Source: Curvularia sp. ZM96
Taxonomy: Eukaryota > Ascomycota > Dothideomycetes > Pleosporales > Pleosporaceae
Direction of reading: 5' to 3'
DNA length: 64,000 bases
Assembly: GCA_022457065.1 (NCBI GenBank)
Contig: JAJGBQ010000004.1
Location: 1,240,001 to 1,304,000 of the forward strand
Below the pieces are notes generated by a model, which was not told the DNA's origin, ran no database searches, and saw only the letters and a program-made list of their open reading frames with translations. Numbering within the stretch: the stretch's first letter is position 1; each line of letters begins with the position of its first letter. A program made the translations under genes and the position numbers. Of the stretch, positions 1-10,801 are shown in pieces.

Positions 1-132
1 GTTTCAGCAGTGACCCTCCAAAGATGTTTTCGCTTATGCTTATCTCATAAACATATTGTGAGAAAAATAGGAAGCAATAGAGCAGCTATTGTATACAGGA
101 AGGTAAGCCAGGACTTCGTGGCCACACAAAGA

Positions 133-2163
133 CTAGCTAGCCGGAAACCCTGCTCTTGCCATCTTCTTCCCTCGCTGGGCCTTCCGGTTATGATTCGCAC
201 TTGACGCTTTGTTCGTTTCTTTTCTCTGCCGCGAAATCTGCGTACCTTTGTCGTCAGCAGGCCCCGCGACACTACCGCCTCTACCACCACCTGAGCCGCC
301 TCGTCCACGGCCTCGGCCTCGGCCTCTACCACTACCTCTTCCACCCCAACCACCTGATCCATCGCCGCTAGCTTCATCGCCAGATTCTGCGGGACTTGCC
401 CTCCATGCTGTCGACTGCAGTTCTTGCTGCTGACCCTGGAAAGTGGAGAATTTCGCCTCGAGGCGCCGTAATTGCTTAGGATTACGCCCCATCATTATGC
501 CCCAGCCCTCGATTGCCTCATCCGTCATACCCGTCTCGCTCTTGAGAGCAGTTCGTGCTCTGCCTCTTCTCGTATCTGCATCGCGACCGAATAGCTCGGG
601 CGTCATTTTGTATGCACGGAACAATGCCTCTTCGTTCTTGTCACCAAGATCAGCATCTTCTTCCGGTCCGAGAGCAGCAGTGTCGACAGATGCGCCGACA
701 TCTTCAGCGTCATAGGTGTCGTCTCTTTCATCATCGTCTGAGTCAAAGGCAGCCAAAGCAGCCCAGATGGTAGACTTGGCGGGCGCTTTGCTGCGGTCTG
801 AGAGAATCTTGTCAGCACTCAGATCTTGGCCTCGTCGACCAATGTGAAGACGAGATGTATCGACAGCAAGCTTGTCGAACTCGTCGTCGTCGAATACATT
901 GCGACGCTCTGGAATATATTGACTTGACCGTGGAGGTGGAAGTGACTCTGGTGCTGTTGTGGGAGCTGGCCTGCAGTTTGTAAGCGTAAGTCTTGGATGA
1001 TTAAGAGGAAGTGGAACTTACAGCTTCTCACTTCTATCTGAGTTGGCGAGATGGGGTGGCAGTGTATCTTCCAGCAGGTGCGCGGTGACTTGCTCAATAT
1101 CATCATTGTATTCATCTAAGCACTTCACAATGAACCCAGCACCGAGGTCCGGGAAGAGATCTTGGATCTGAGTAATGATGCTCATACGGTGCACATGAAG
1201 TTCTCCAGTAAAGGCTCCATGACCATATTCATCCTCAGCCGCCTTCGCCTTGCCCTTGTCCACCTTCCGACGTATCAGCTTCTTGGGCCGAGCAAGACTG
1301 GATTGACGGAAAGCGCTGAGCGACGCTGCCGTGTTTTTCACTCTCGATGCTTCAGGGGCGGTGGCCTTGTCTCTGATCTTCTCTAGGAAAGGCGTATTGG
1401 TGACTAAATCCGCCACTAGGGTCTTCTTTCCTGGCTCTTTCTTCTGCTCTTGCTCTTCACTAGACTTTAGGCTGTACAGATGGTCCGAAAGGAGCGAGTA
1501 GTTTGGCTTTGGGCCCTCCAAAGCTGCTGTGAGACCAAGATATGCTACCGTCACCAGCTTTTTCTGCATAGGTTGCGGCACCCGGAGATACGCTCCGGAG
1601 AGAGCATCTAGGAAATCGGAGCCGGTAAGCATGAAAAGACTAGCGTCCGTCGATACTTTGAGGAGGGGTGCTATCCTGTCTAGCGTGCTCTCAGTCTCCT
1701 CCGGTCGCTTCGACTCCAGGTTCTTGATCAATGATGTCTTGGCGGTTTGGAGTGACTTCTCAATGGCTGCACCCTTTCGCTTCCATAAGCTCTGCAATAA
1801 CGTGCGGAGTTGCTCGCTCTTCGGGTAAACATGGCAGATGTCTGACAAAGCCGACCAGCTGAGAAGAGAATTTGGGACCTCGTTGCTTGAAAGAAGTCTA
1901 TGTGACAAAAAGAAGGCTTTCTTTCGCAAAGACGCTACACTATGTGCCAACGTGTCGTCGTAGGCCACCTCATGAAAAAACGACGTCAGAAATGGAGTGA
2001 GAGTATCCTTATCTTGTATGGCTGATGCAAATGATTGTTCACCCTGTCGCAAATATATCTCAGCCAATGAGGTCCAGGAATCCAGATAAAGTTGCCATTC
2101 CTCGGGAAGTATGCTCTTTCTGACTTTTGCGTCAGGGAATGGCGCAAAGTGGGGTAGTGACAT
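133..2163 (-). CDS. CUE3: CUE-domain protein, Cue3/ASCC2-like subunit of the ribosome quality-control trigger complex
   Basis: Two exons, 2163-1022 and 970-133, with a 51-bp intron (GTAAGT donor, CTGCAG acceptor), giving 659 aa. The N-terminal 330 residues form the helical ASCC2/Cue3 region. A CUE ubiquitin-binding domain sits near residues 330-378 (starts IITQIQDLFPDLGAGFIVKC). The C-terminal third has an acidic stretch, an Arg/Gly-rich run (repeated GRGRG) and a basic tail with NHNRKAQRGKKM, as in ASCC2 relatives. In yeast, Cue3 (Rqt3) works with Slh1 and Rqt4 to split collided, ubiquitinated ribosomes; that role is family knowledge. The start is the first ATG (MSLPHFAPFPD); the reading frame runs open a further 12 codons upstream but only to a GTG. 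It is divergent from the uS10 gene. Confidence 0.85.
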
Positions 2164-2545
2164 TACTCCTAGGAGACCAGGGAAGAAGAAAACAGACACA
2201 GCGGGAGAAATAAGGGGGAGCTGTCAAGATCGGGGACAGCTCTTTATGGGAATTTAAATTTGGGTGTTTGTCTGCAGTCATGTAGTCATGATGGCTCATG
2301 GGTCTACCTGTCGCCGAGCGATCAGAAGGGAGCGATGCCCGATCCAGCATTAGCGGCCGCAATCTTGGCACCACCGCCCACACAGCGAAATCTCTCGCTT
2401 CGCCGAAAATCAACGACTACGAACGCCGTCGCCAATTCTAAAGCCACGCCAGTCATCACATTACCGAGATCAAGGATCCAGGTCGTGACTGGAACTTACA
2501 CTCAGCACCTACAACAACCAACACTCCAACCTCCAATCCGACAAG
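2164..2545. promoter_or_regulatory. shared upstream region of CUE3 and uS10 genes
   Basis: 382 bp between two divergent start codons. It must hold both 5' leaders and promoters. Short ORFs here are shadows. I see no clear TATA box. Both neighbours act on the ribosome, so co-expression is plausible but is inference. Confidence 0.5.
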
Positions 2546-3005
2546 ATGTCTTACAACAAGCCCGAGAAGGACTTCGGTGAGGGTAAGGAACTGCGCAGTT
2601 GAATATGTACAAGGACGTCGTTCTCACACGCAGCGCAGGTCCCAAGATCCACAAGATCCGAATCACCCTTACCTCCCGCAACGTCAAGTCCCTCGAGAAG
2701 GTCTGCCAGGAGCTCATCGACCGTGCCAAGAACAAGGAGCTCCGCGTCAAGGGTCCCGTCCGTCTGCCCACCAAGCACCTGAAGATCACCACCCGCAAGA
2801 CCCCTTGCGGTGAGGGTTCCAAGACCTGGGACACCTATGAGATGCGCATCCACAAGCGTAAGTGCTGTTGTCTGGGAAATACGCAGGCGCATGGTTAATA
2901 ATTACAATAGGTCTCATCGACCTCCACGCCCCCACTGAGGTCGTCAAGCAGATCATCATCAACATCGAGGCTGGTGTTGAGGTTGAGGTTACCATTGCCG
3001 CTTAA
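2546..3005 (+). CDS. RPS20: 40S ribosomal protein uS10 (S20)
   Basis: Three exons, 2546-2582, 2639-2857 and 2911-3005, encoding 116 aa, the usual length for eukaryotic uS10. The start MSYNKPEKDFGEG joins through a 56-bp intron to PKIHKIRITLTSRNVKSLEK. The core carries RVKGPVRLPTK and KTPCGEGSKTWDTYEMR, signature stretches of uS10. A 53-bp intron splits the Arg codon of HKR, and the protein ends EVEVTIAA. It is a head component of the small ribosomal subunit near the mRNA entry side. Both introns have good GTAAGG/GTAAGT donors; the first lies only 12 codons after the ATG, which is common for fungal ribosomal protein genes. Only exon 2 would appear in a simple ORF scan. Confidence 0.96.
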
Positions 3006-3344
3006 ATGCTGGCTTCGGGCTAAGGATTTGGAGGAGTGTCAAGGGTCTGAATACACAAGTGGCAATAAACAGCTATAGCAGCTGGGATTATGAAAATGAA
3101 ATGATTCAAGACTCAAATCTGTCGCATGCCAAATGATGTTTGTACAAACTTTATTCCTCAACACTCGCTGAAAATGCTACGACGGCTTTTGCTGTGAATG
3201 TCGATAATATTATAATCGATCAACGCCCAACTCCTAAGAAAGAAAGAACACGCAGGACGATGGTTAGAGCAAGATCGGTGCGCCTGCAATGCATCTTAAT
3301 TACTTCTTCTTATCCCGCTTTTCCACCTTCACATCTAATCTTGA
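3006..3344. other. convergent 3' flanks of uS10 and UNC-50/GMH1 genes
   Basis: 339 bp between two convergent stop codons. It is moderately AT-rich and should hold both 3' UTRs and poly(A) sites. No gene seen. Confidence 0.6.
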
Positions 3345-4278
3345 CTAAACGTGCTTCCGTAGCTTTGCTCCCGTCCATAAAACTGGCGCAAAATGTTTCG
3401 TCATGTTGAAGCCAAAAAGACTCGCAAACCAGAGAATCGCCATGACAGCAACTGGTACTAGCAGCAGCTCTGTGTGGTGAAGGAAAGGTAGCTCCTTGTA
3501 ACCTAGGAATGTAATGATGAAGTAGTAGTTCAATGCAAGTAAGTAGAGAGTATTGGACAAGAGGAGGGAGAGCCTGGGATTCGTCAGTGACAGCTTTCCT
3601 GCACAAGGGTTCGTGTCTCACCAGTGGTGTGTTCCTACTAGTGGCATGCAGAGAAACTGGACAACGTAGAGGAAGACCCAAACTGGCACAAAGGCTCTGA
3701 TAGCTACATCCCAGCAGTAGCCAAACTCGAGCTCTTCTTTACCAGAGTCCTCCCCAAGGTTGTACAATCCTCGTCGTCGTCCGGGTAGTAGGGTATTGTC
3801 GGGTCCGAGTAAGCGGCCCACGAGGAAGAAGAACATTGTGGCTATGACGAGTGATAACAGCAGGAAATGCCCGAAGATAAAGACTAGCATTATGTGGAGA
3901 GTCTGTGTGAAGCCATCTGCGTATGCGAAGCCCCAGGCCAGGGATGTGAGGGTGAGGAAGAAGGAGAGTAGGTATGTGAAGGAAGGGTCAGGTCGGTGGT
4001 ATGTCTTTGTGGTTTGTTTCTGCAGAACAGTCAATGGTGGACAAAGTACAGCGGAGCACATGGTAGCATACGTGGTAGAAGATTTGCCGAAACACTTTCT
4101 TAGGCGCGATTATCAGGCTCATAATCTCCCACACGGCCATCTCAAAGTCCATCTGTGGGAACTTGAACATGCGCTTAAAGAAGCGCGGCATCTTGATTTC
4201 ATTACGTCGCGACGAGGGTGTCGAGCCAAAGTTCGACGGCCCGCCTGTCGGCCTGGGGAGGGATATATGCGGGTTCAT
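3345..4278 (-). CDS. GMH1: UNC-50 family Golgi membrane protein (Gmh1-like)
   Basis: Three exons, 4278-4072, 4019-3622 and 3573-3345, with introns of 52 and 48 bp, encoding 277 aa. Typical UNC-50 stretches are visible: the N-terminal RFFKRMFKFPQMDFEMAVW, then FRQIFYH joined across intron 1 to KQTTKTYHRPDPSF. Four to five hydrophobic segments follow (for example SFFLTLTSLAWGFAYADG and HIMLVFIFGHFLLLSLVIA), then ELEFGYCWDVAIRAFVPVW and a last helix near LGYKELPFLHHTELLLVP. Gmh1/UNC-50 is a multi-pass membrane protein of the Golgi inner-membrane system that binds Arf exchange factors in yeast and helps receptor traffic in animals. It is divergent from RNA14 and convergent with uS10. Confidence 0.92.
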
Positions 4279-4884
4279 GCCGAGCTATACAGAGGGAAAG
4301 GCCAAGTGTAGGCAGCAGTCGAGAGTGTGAGTGTGACGGCAGGTGTGAGCAATTGTGCGTATGCGTTGTGAATCCCGTGTCACCGTGAATCCCAAGTTTC
4401 CATAGTTGAAGGACGCGCGCGGATGGCTCGGTGCTTGGGTGAAGGTAGGCAGTGAAGACGGTACCTGAGCGATGACATCGGCCGGGGCCTGAAGTTGGCG
4501 GACTAAGAGCGGGCGCCAAGCACAAGGCTGCGCCGGGAGCAAGCAGCAAGCCGCATCGCCGACTCGCAACCTCTGCTCACCACCTCTCACCACATACACC
4601 GCGCGCACCCGACCTCGACCGACGGCGCATTATCTCCCTACCATCGCGCTCGTCTCGGATCAATCTCGTGTAGACGTTGAAGCTGCCAAACGCAGAACAA
4701 AGTCCTCGAGCGCACGCTTGGCTTTGTCGCGCATCTCGGAGCGCACTGCTTGCAGACACTAATCCAACCACGCGACAAAGAAAGTCCATTGTTCACCACA
4801 CGGCACCCCTGCGCGCCTTGTAACTTCACGCCCGATACTGCCCTGCGACCAATTCTGACCGCATTACACAGCTCGCATCCGGCC
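4279..4884. promoter_or_regulatory. shared upstream region of UNC-50/GMH1 and RNA14 genes
   Basis: 606 bp between divergent ATGs. The RNA14 side (about 4600-4884) is rich in C and CA as in fungal leaders. No intact gene seen; the reading frame at 4750 is the open upstream extension of RNA14 exon 1. Confidence 0.5.
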
Positions 4885-7800
4885 ATGTCCATGGCAGACG
4901 AGGCCGAGCTTGCCTTCCTGGAAGCGCAAAAGGACGAAGAGTACGACCCAACACGCGGCGGCTACAACATGCCTGACGCGCCTACTGGCCAGGAAGAATA
5001 CGACCCGACTGCGAACTTCTCGGCACGCTCAGAACACTCCGAGTCGACGCCGCCAGAATCAGGCGCAAACTCTCCGCAGCAGGCCGCCGAGGGCGAGCAT
5101 GGGTCGCAGGCCCAGCCCCCTCAGACGTCTGCAGAGGCGTCCGCTGCGCCGCAGTCCAAGCGACCGCGCACCGTGGGTGGGTTTGTCGACGAGAGTGAGG
5201 ACGAGGAAGAGGAGCCCGCTGCGCAGCCGCAAGAGGCTAATGCTAGTGCTACGGGAGCTGCAGAGTCCCCTCAGCCATCTTTTACAAACACTCCAAAAAA
5301 TACACTACCCAACCCAGATGTACAGTTACATAGTGCACAAGACCAGGCTCCTGCATCTGTTTCTGCTCCTGTCGCTGTCAATGAGCCTGCTCCCTCTGTT
5401 CCTTCTCTTCCTAACGGCAGCACGCCTGTCCCAGACGTTACTAAGCCAGCTACCCCCGACGTCATGAATGTTGTTTCTGCGCGCCCCTCCGTGGCTCCAG
5501 CCACTCCAGCTCCCACTTCTGCTTCTCTACCAAAAGCTCGTCTTCCTCAGGATCGAGTTGGTATTCTCGAAGATCGCATTGCTGAAGACCCGCGTGGTGA
5601 CATAGAAGCATGGTTGAGTCTAATTGAGGAGCACCGCAGGCGACACAAGCACGACGACGCCCGAGCTGTATTCGAGCGCTTCCTCAAAGTCTTCCCTTCA
5701 GCAGTAAGTACAACAGTAAAAAAAACCCAAGCCATGGTACTAACACGGGCAGGGTGAACAATGGGTTGAGTACATCCAGTTCGAAACGGAACTTGATGAA
5801 CTGCCAAAAGTCGAGCATCTCTTTGGCCGTTCAATTCCTTCAGCTCAATACATCGGCATCTACTCTGCTTATATCGATTTCATTCGGCGTCGCTTCAATC
5901 TCACCACTGACCAGAATGGGCAGAATCGCCAGACGGTCACCCAAGCTTATGAGTTTGTCCTCAACTCTGTTGGTATTGATGTTCAAGCTGGTAAGCTATG
6001 GCTCGATTACATCGAGATGTTGAAGACGGGACCCGGTGTTCTTGGTGGCAGCAACTGGCAGGATATGCAAAAGATGGACACTCTCAGAAAAGTATACCAG
6101 CGCGCTGTCTCGGTGCCTCACAACGCTACTCTGGAAATATGGCGTGACTATGACAAGTTTGAGATGAGCATGAACAAGGTTTCAGTAAGCACCAACCCGC
6201 TCCACATTTCATACCTATGAAGCTTATTCACATATTAGGGCCGCAAACAACTGCAGGAGACCTCGCCTGCCTACATGACTGCTCGCAGCGCCATCAACGT
6301 TCTTGAGAACAACATTACCAGGGGCGTCATCCGAACCACACTACCAAAGCTGCCACCGGCTGCTGGTTTCGATGGCTACGAAGAATATATGAACCAGGTC
6401 AAGTTGTGGAAGAACTGGATTCAATGGGAGAAAAGTGATCCGCTCGAGTGCGCAACTGACAACCGTGAACTGTACAACAAGCGTGTTCTGCATCTCTACA
6501 AAAACGCTTTGATGGCCCTTCGTTTCTGGCCAGAACTGTGGTACGAGGCGGCTGAATGGTCTTACGAGAACAACCTACAGGCTGAGGGTGACAAGTTCCT
6601 TAATGATGGCATAGAAGCAAACCCCGAAAGCTGCTTGCTTGCCTTCAAAAAGGCCAGCCAGGTCGAGCAGCGTACCGATTTTGAGGATGGCCAAGCTGGT
6701 ATTGTCGCGAAGGGCAGGGCCGTACGGGAACCATACCAAAAACTCCTTGATACTATTTATGATCTTACGGCACAAGTCAAGAAGCGAGAGGAGCACTCCA
6801 TCGCACGAGCCAAGGAGCAGTTTGAGGCGCAAAAGGCTGCCGATGAGGCCGCCCGCACCGCCGCGCAGCAGAACGACGATGCCGACGACGAAGACGAGGT
6901 CGTAGCCGCACGACGACTGAAGGAGAAGGAAGAAGCTTTCAACGGCCAACTCCAGGCCATGTCTGCTGGATACAACGCGCAGACCCAGAACCTCAAGAAG
7001 ACCCTCACATATGCATGGATAGCGCTCATGCGCGCAATGCGTCGTGTCCAGGGCAAGGGAGACCCGAAGGGCGAGGTCGGCGGCTTCCGTGGCATATTTA
7101 CTGAGGCTCGCAAAAAGGGAAAGCTGCTCAGCGAGGCGTACGTAGCTAGTGCACTCATTGAGCACCACTGCTACCAGGAGCCTGCCGCACAAAAGATCTT
7201 TGAACGCGGCATGAAGTTGTTCCCAGAAGATGAACAGTTTGCGTTGGAGTACATCAAGCACTTGATTAAGCTTAACGACTCAACCAGTAAGTGCTCGATA
7301 TCATTGTTGATTGTGTTTTGTTCTAACCGTTGTAGATGCTCGTGCCGTCTTCGAAACCGTCGTTGGGAAGCTCACAGCTAAACCGGAAAATGTGCATCGA
7401 GCCAAGGGTCTTTTCGCCTTCTTCCACGACTATGAGGCTCAGTTTGGTGAGCTCGCCCAGATCACCAAACTCGAGCAGCGCATGGCGACTCTCTTCCCCG
7501 AAGACCCGCGGTTGCTTCGCTTCTCACAACGCTTCGCAAGCCCAACGTTTGACCCCATCTCCGTCCGCCACATCATCTCGCCCCGCACGCAAATGAGGCC
7601 GGTCATGCCCTCAATCATGCCCTCGGTCGAGGAGCAGCAACCCGTTCCCGTAATGCCGCCACAGCCACCGCCTGTTGTAGAACAACAACGCCTTGCGTCA
7701 CCTGCTATCGTCAACTCCCCCCATCTCGCCAGTCTCCACCCTGTCACCAACTCACCGAAGCGGCCACTCGAGGACGTGGAAGAAGCTCCACAGCCTCGCA

Positions 7801-8189
7801 AGCTCGCTCGTGGTGAATCGCCTCTAAAGGGCGCTGCAGGTCGCCGTCTTGATGCCGCACGTCGCAATCTTGCTACTGCTGGCTCTACGCCAATCGGACA
7901 GGCCCAAGGCCCACCGCCCCTTCCTCGTGGAATCAACTTCCTTCTCAGCATTATACCCGCAGCACACACATACAATACGACGCGTCTGAAACCCGACGTT
8001 CTGGTCAATCTACTACGAGATGCGGCCGCCATTCCCCTTCCCCCAGGCCAAGCCATACCACAGCCGCAGCGTTGGGGCACTACACCAACAACGGCACAGC
8101 AACTGCAAAGTATACAAGAGAAGTACGGTAACGGCAGCCATATTCCCGCACATACGGCCATGCCCGGCGCCAACCCGTGGGGAGCTTAG
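4885..8189 (+). CDS. RNA14: mRNA 3'-end processing protein RNA14 (CstF-77/CSTF3 family)
   Basis: Four exons, 4885-5703, 5753-6184, 6239-7286 and 7336-8189, with introns of 49, 54 and 49 bp, encoding 1050 aa. The first 230 residues are disordered and acidic/Pro-rich. HAT (half-a-TPR) repeats start near DRIAEDPRGDIEAWLSLIEE and run to about residue 780, with typical lines such as YEAAEWSYENNLQAEGDKFL and KIFERGMKLFPEDEQFALEY. The Pro-rich C-terminal part holds the region that binds RNA15-type partners (inferred by position). RNA14 is the scaffold of cleavage factor IA, needed for cleavage and polyadenylation of pre-mRNA in the nucleus. The first ATG (MSMADEAEL) is used; a second lies two codons later. 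Fungal orthologs are about this size. Confidence 0.93.
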
Positions 8190-10539
8190 TATGTTCCTGC
8201 AGGTCTGTACGGGCAAAGTTACAACAACGGTATGTTCATCTAGCGAAAATGCATTATGGTTCGTTATTTGGGACTTTGGCGATGCTGGAGAACATTTACA
8301 CAACGACTGGACAACTGTAAATTCAAGTCGCCATCAAATTAGCATTGCATAGGGGTGGCGTTTTTTAATTATATATCACTCTTCTCTCTTCTCTCAACTC
8401 GAGGCGAATTCGGAACAAGGCTTGTTCCAAACGAATAGGAAAACGCCTGGAAAGATTGAATCAAGGGGTTTTAGGGAGGGGCGGCCAGTCCATGTACAGG
8501 TCTTATCTTGTAATGAAATCAGTTTATGAGCAAAGGTGCTTTTTTATTTACTATGCGTGAACATGTGACTTGGGTGAAGCGATGCTGTGCGTGAAATGAA
8601 GTAGTGCATTGAGTGACGAGCTAACAGCCACATGGTTAGGATGTATGCAGCTGCAACTAAGATGATTGGGCGTTGGCTCCACCAATGCCTTACAGCATGC
8701 TGGAATATGATGCACTTCGTGAGATGTCCAGATGTTCCAGGCCAGCAGAATATCATACTCTAGTTTTTCCCTCTTCTTTTCCTCTGACACCGCAGCAGCA
8801 TTCCTGTTTCGATTCCCGCTTCTTATCACAGGGACGCTCTTCTGGATATCTCTGTTGGCCATACAGCCAGAGTGTATCGCGAATGATGTGGTGAAAGCCG
8901 CATCATCATGCCGCCAAGAGTACCAAAAGGATTTGCAGACTCTTGGTGGGCGCATGCCAAACCGTGGTGACAGGATACACGGTGTAGCAAGATATTTGTT
9001 CGCGCAGAAGCAAATAGAAGGGAGGTTTCGTGCTCGACGGGCAGAGGGAGATGCGTGCACAAGGAAGTTTAGGCAGCTGAAGGAGCGGGGAGTGTCGTTC
9101 TTTCACAACTTCGAAGTCTATTATCGATCATGGTCTATGAGATACTGACGCTACTGATGACAAGAGGGTGCTTTCTGGTGTTTCAAACATTTTGTTGTTT
9201 GTTAATGCTATCCCATGCCTGCTTGCTTGGTACCGACCCGTATGTCCTAAAGTTGGATATACATTTTCCCATTCCGACGAACACCTGCATCTCGCTGTAT
9301 CAGTACGCTTGTATGAGTGCATGGGATTGTAATCAGACCTATGCCAAATGCAAATACAATGTGGAGGAAGGCACAATAGCCAATGTCGTCACGACTGCCA
9401 CTATCTACGGCTAGTCCAGGTTTGTGAGGGAGAGTTTGATGGTTGCCAAGCACGCTGCCATTTGCGACGATTGCTGGAAAGTAATGGATACGATACAGAG
9501 TGCATGAAAGATGGTTCTGTCTGCGGAAATGCTTGGCAGTGCGCCAGCCATAGCCAGAAATGCCTGCCTCGAAAGCTGCACACAAACGACCTTGGTATAC
9601 GAATTCTCGGCTATTCTACTGGGCCAGATGGGTCTAGCACATCTTAAAATTGCCTATGGAGCTTATACAAAGGTATACTGAGGGTCGTCCACATGATGTC
9701 TTATGCATTTCTAGTATCATCTTGGGTTCATGAACTGTCCTCCAGTTCGCTCCACAATTGCGCTGTATCTCAGCACATCCTTTCTCTCGTTTTCTGCCAC
9801 TTGATAGGCGAGGATCATTCTCATTTCGCCAAGACTATGCCGTGATGTCAAGTTTGGGTATCTCTCTCGCCTCACTGACCCCCAACAAGAGTGGTACAAC
9901 TGTGCGGCTCTCACCTTTATCTCTAACATCTCCTCCCATCCCGCATTGTGCATGTGCATAATCTATCTGCGTTTGTCGCTGCCCAACCTCGCAGCTGCCA
10001 GACCAGCGCCTAGTCCCATCTATACAGGCAGGTCCACGCACACCTCCAACCATCCTTTCTTCCTCACCCCACACACTTCTTTTTGATTTCCGTTCGCCAT
10101 TGCAAGCACCAGCAACAACAAGCTTTCACTGTACGAGAACAATCAGAGCCGACCTCAAGCTCTTGTCTGCAGTCAAGCCAACCAACAATACTGCAGGCCG
10201 CTACAATCACCCCAGGTAAGCATCTCACTCGCCCCTTCACTTTGCCATTTGCGTGCACTCTTGCCCTTGTCATCGTCGCTTCTGCGTCATTTTTCGTTTG
10301 CTCTCACCTCGACTTGCTGGTGCCTGCCGCACCGACACCGCGCCTACCTCTGCTTTCACCTGGCATTTCCACCCTCTGCGTTTGCTCTTTCGCCCGACTG
10401 TCCCTTGACACAACCCTATAAGTACCCATCAGTCTGCTCGTCCCACACTTCCTTTTCTTCTCCTCACACAATACTCAACTCTCTCCCTCTCAACAAGTGT
10501 CAAGACTTCTCAACACTCTCTCAAAGGTGTCAATCCTTT
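8190..10539. other. 2.3-kb stretch without an intact gene
   Basis: It contains the RNA14 3' flank (8190 to about 8520) and, from about 10080, a pyrimidine-rich leader/promoter belonging to the Argonaute gene. Between them, three overlapping reading frames lie on the plus strand in successive frames: 8732-9148, 9130-9414 and 9348-9647. The first (138 aa) has a hydrophobic N-terminal segment and a basic C-terminal half but matches nothing I recognise. The last two are described separately as a possible broken cysteine-rich gene. Confidence 0.5.
9130..9647 (+). pseudogene. possible frameshifted (or mis-spliced) cysteine-rich secreted protein
   Basis: Frame A (9130-9414) has a hydrophobic leader (MTRGCFLVFQTFCCLLML at the second Met) followed by four spaced cysteines (TC, YAC, WDC, AKC). 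Frame B (9348-9647) continues with about ten more cysteines in 75 residues: QCGG, SQC, HDC, QVC, DGC, ARC, TEC, SVC, WQC and QKC. The cysteine pattern passes from one frame to the other near 9345-9370, as if a one-base change or an intron lay there. No good intron of fungal size is visible: the best GT...AG pair, 9311-9336, is only 26 bp. The minus-strand ORF over the same bases is not cysteine-rich. It could be a decayed small secreted protein, a sequencing error, or chance. Confidence 0.3.
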
Positions 10540-10625
10540 GTAAGTCTCACAGCACTGCTTGCTTGACTGCCCTCAAGCGCATGTGTGCTAAGCTTCTGCC
10601 TTTGAACTGTGCTGACCTGCCTTAG
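10540..10625 (+). other. putative leader intron of the Argonaute gene
   Basis: The donor GTAAGTCTC at 10540 and the end GCTGACCTGCCTTAG at 10611-10625 form a strong fungal intron (86 bp) upstream of the Argonaute ATG. A further good donor, GTAAGCATC at 10216, suggests the leader may have another intron. Needs transcript support. Confidence 0.5.
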
Positions 10626-10675
10626 ATATTCTCAACATTCCAGTTACACACACCCAGCTTTCATACAAGTTCAAG

Positions 10676-10793
10676 GTGTGTATTACTGCTTGGTCGGAGC
10701 GACATTCGTTGAGACGCGTCGACCTACTGCTGCAGTCCTTCACCCGGCATACCCTTCCACCTCAGCTTCAAACACCACTAACACAACATCTAG
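10676..10793 (+). other. putative second leader intron ending 8 bp before the Argonaute start
   Basis: The donor GTGTGTATT at 10676 is weak, but the 3' end has a clear branch-like CACTAAC followed by CATCTAG at 10793. The Argonaute ATG is at 10802. If spliced, it removes the upstream ATG at 10676+ from the leader. Confidence 0.4.
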
Positions 10794-10801
10794 ATCTCAC
10801 G

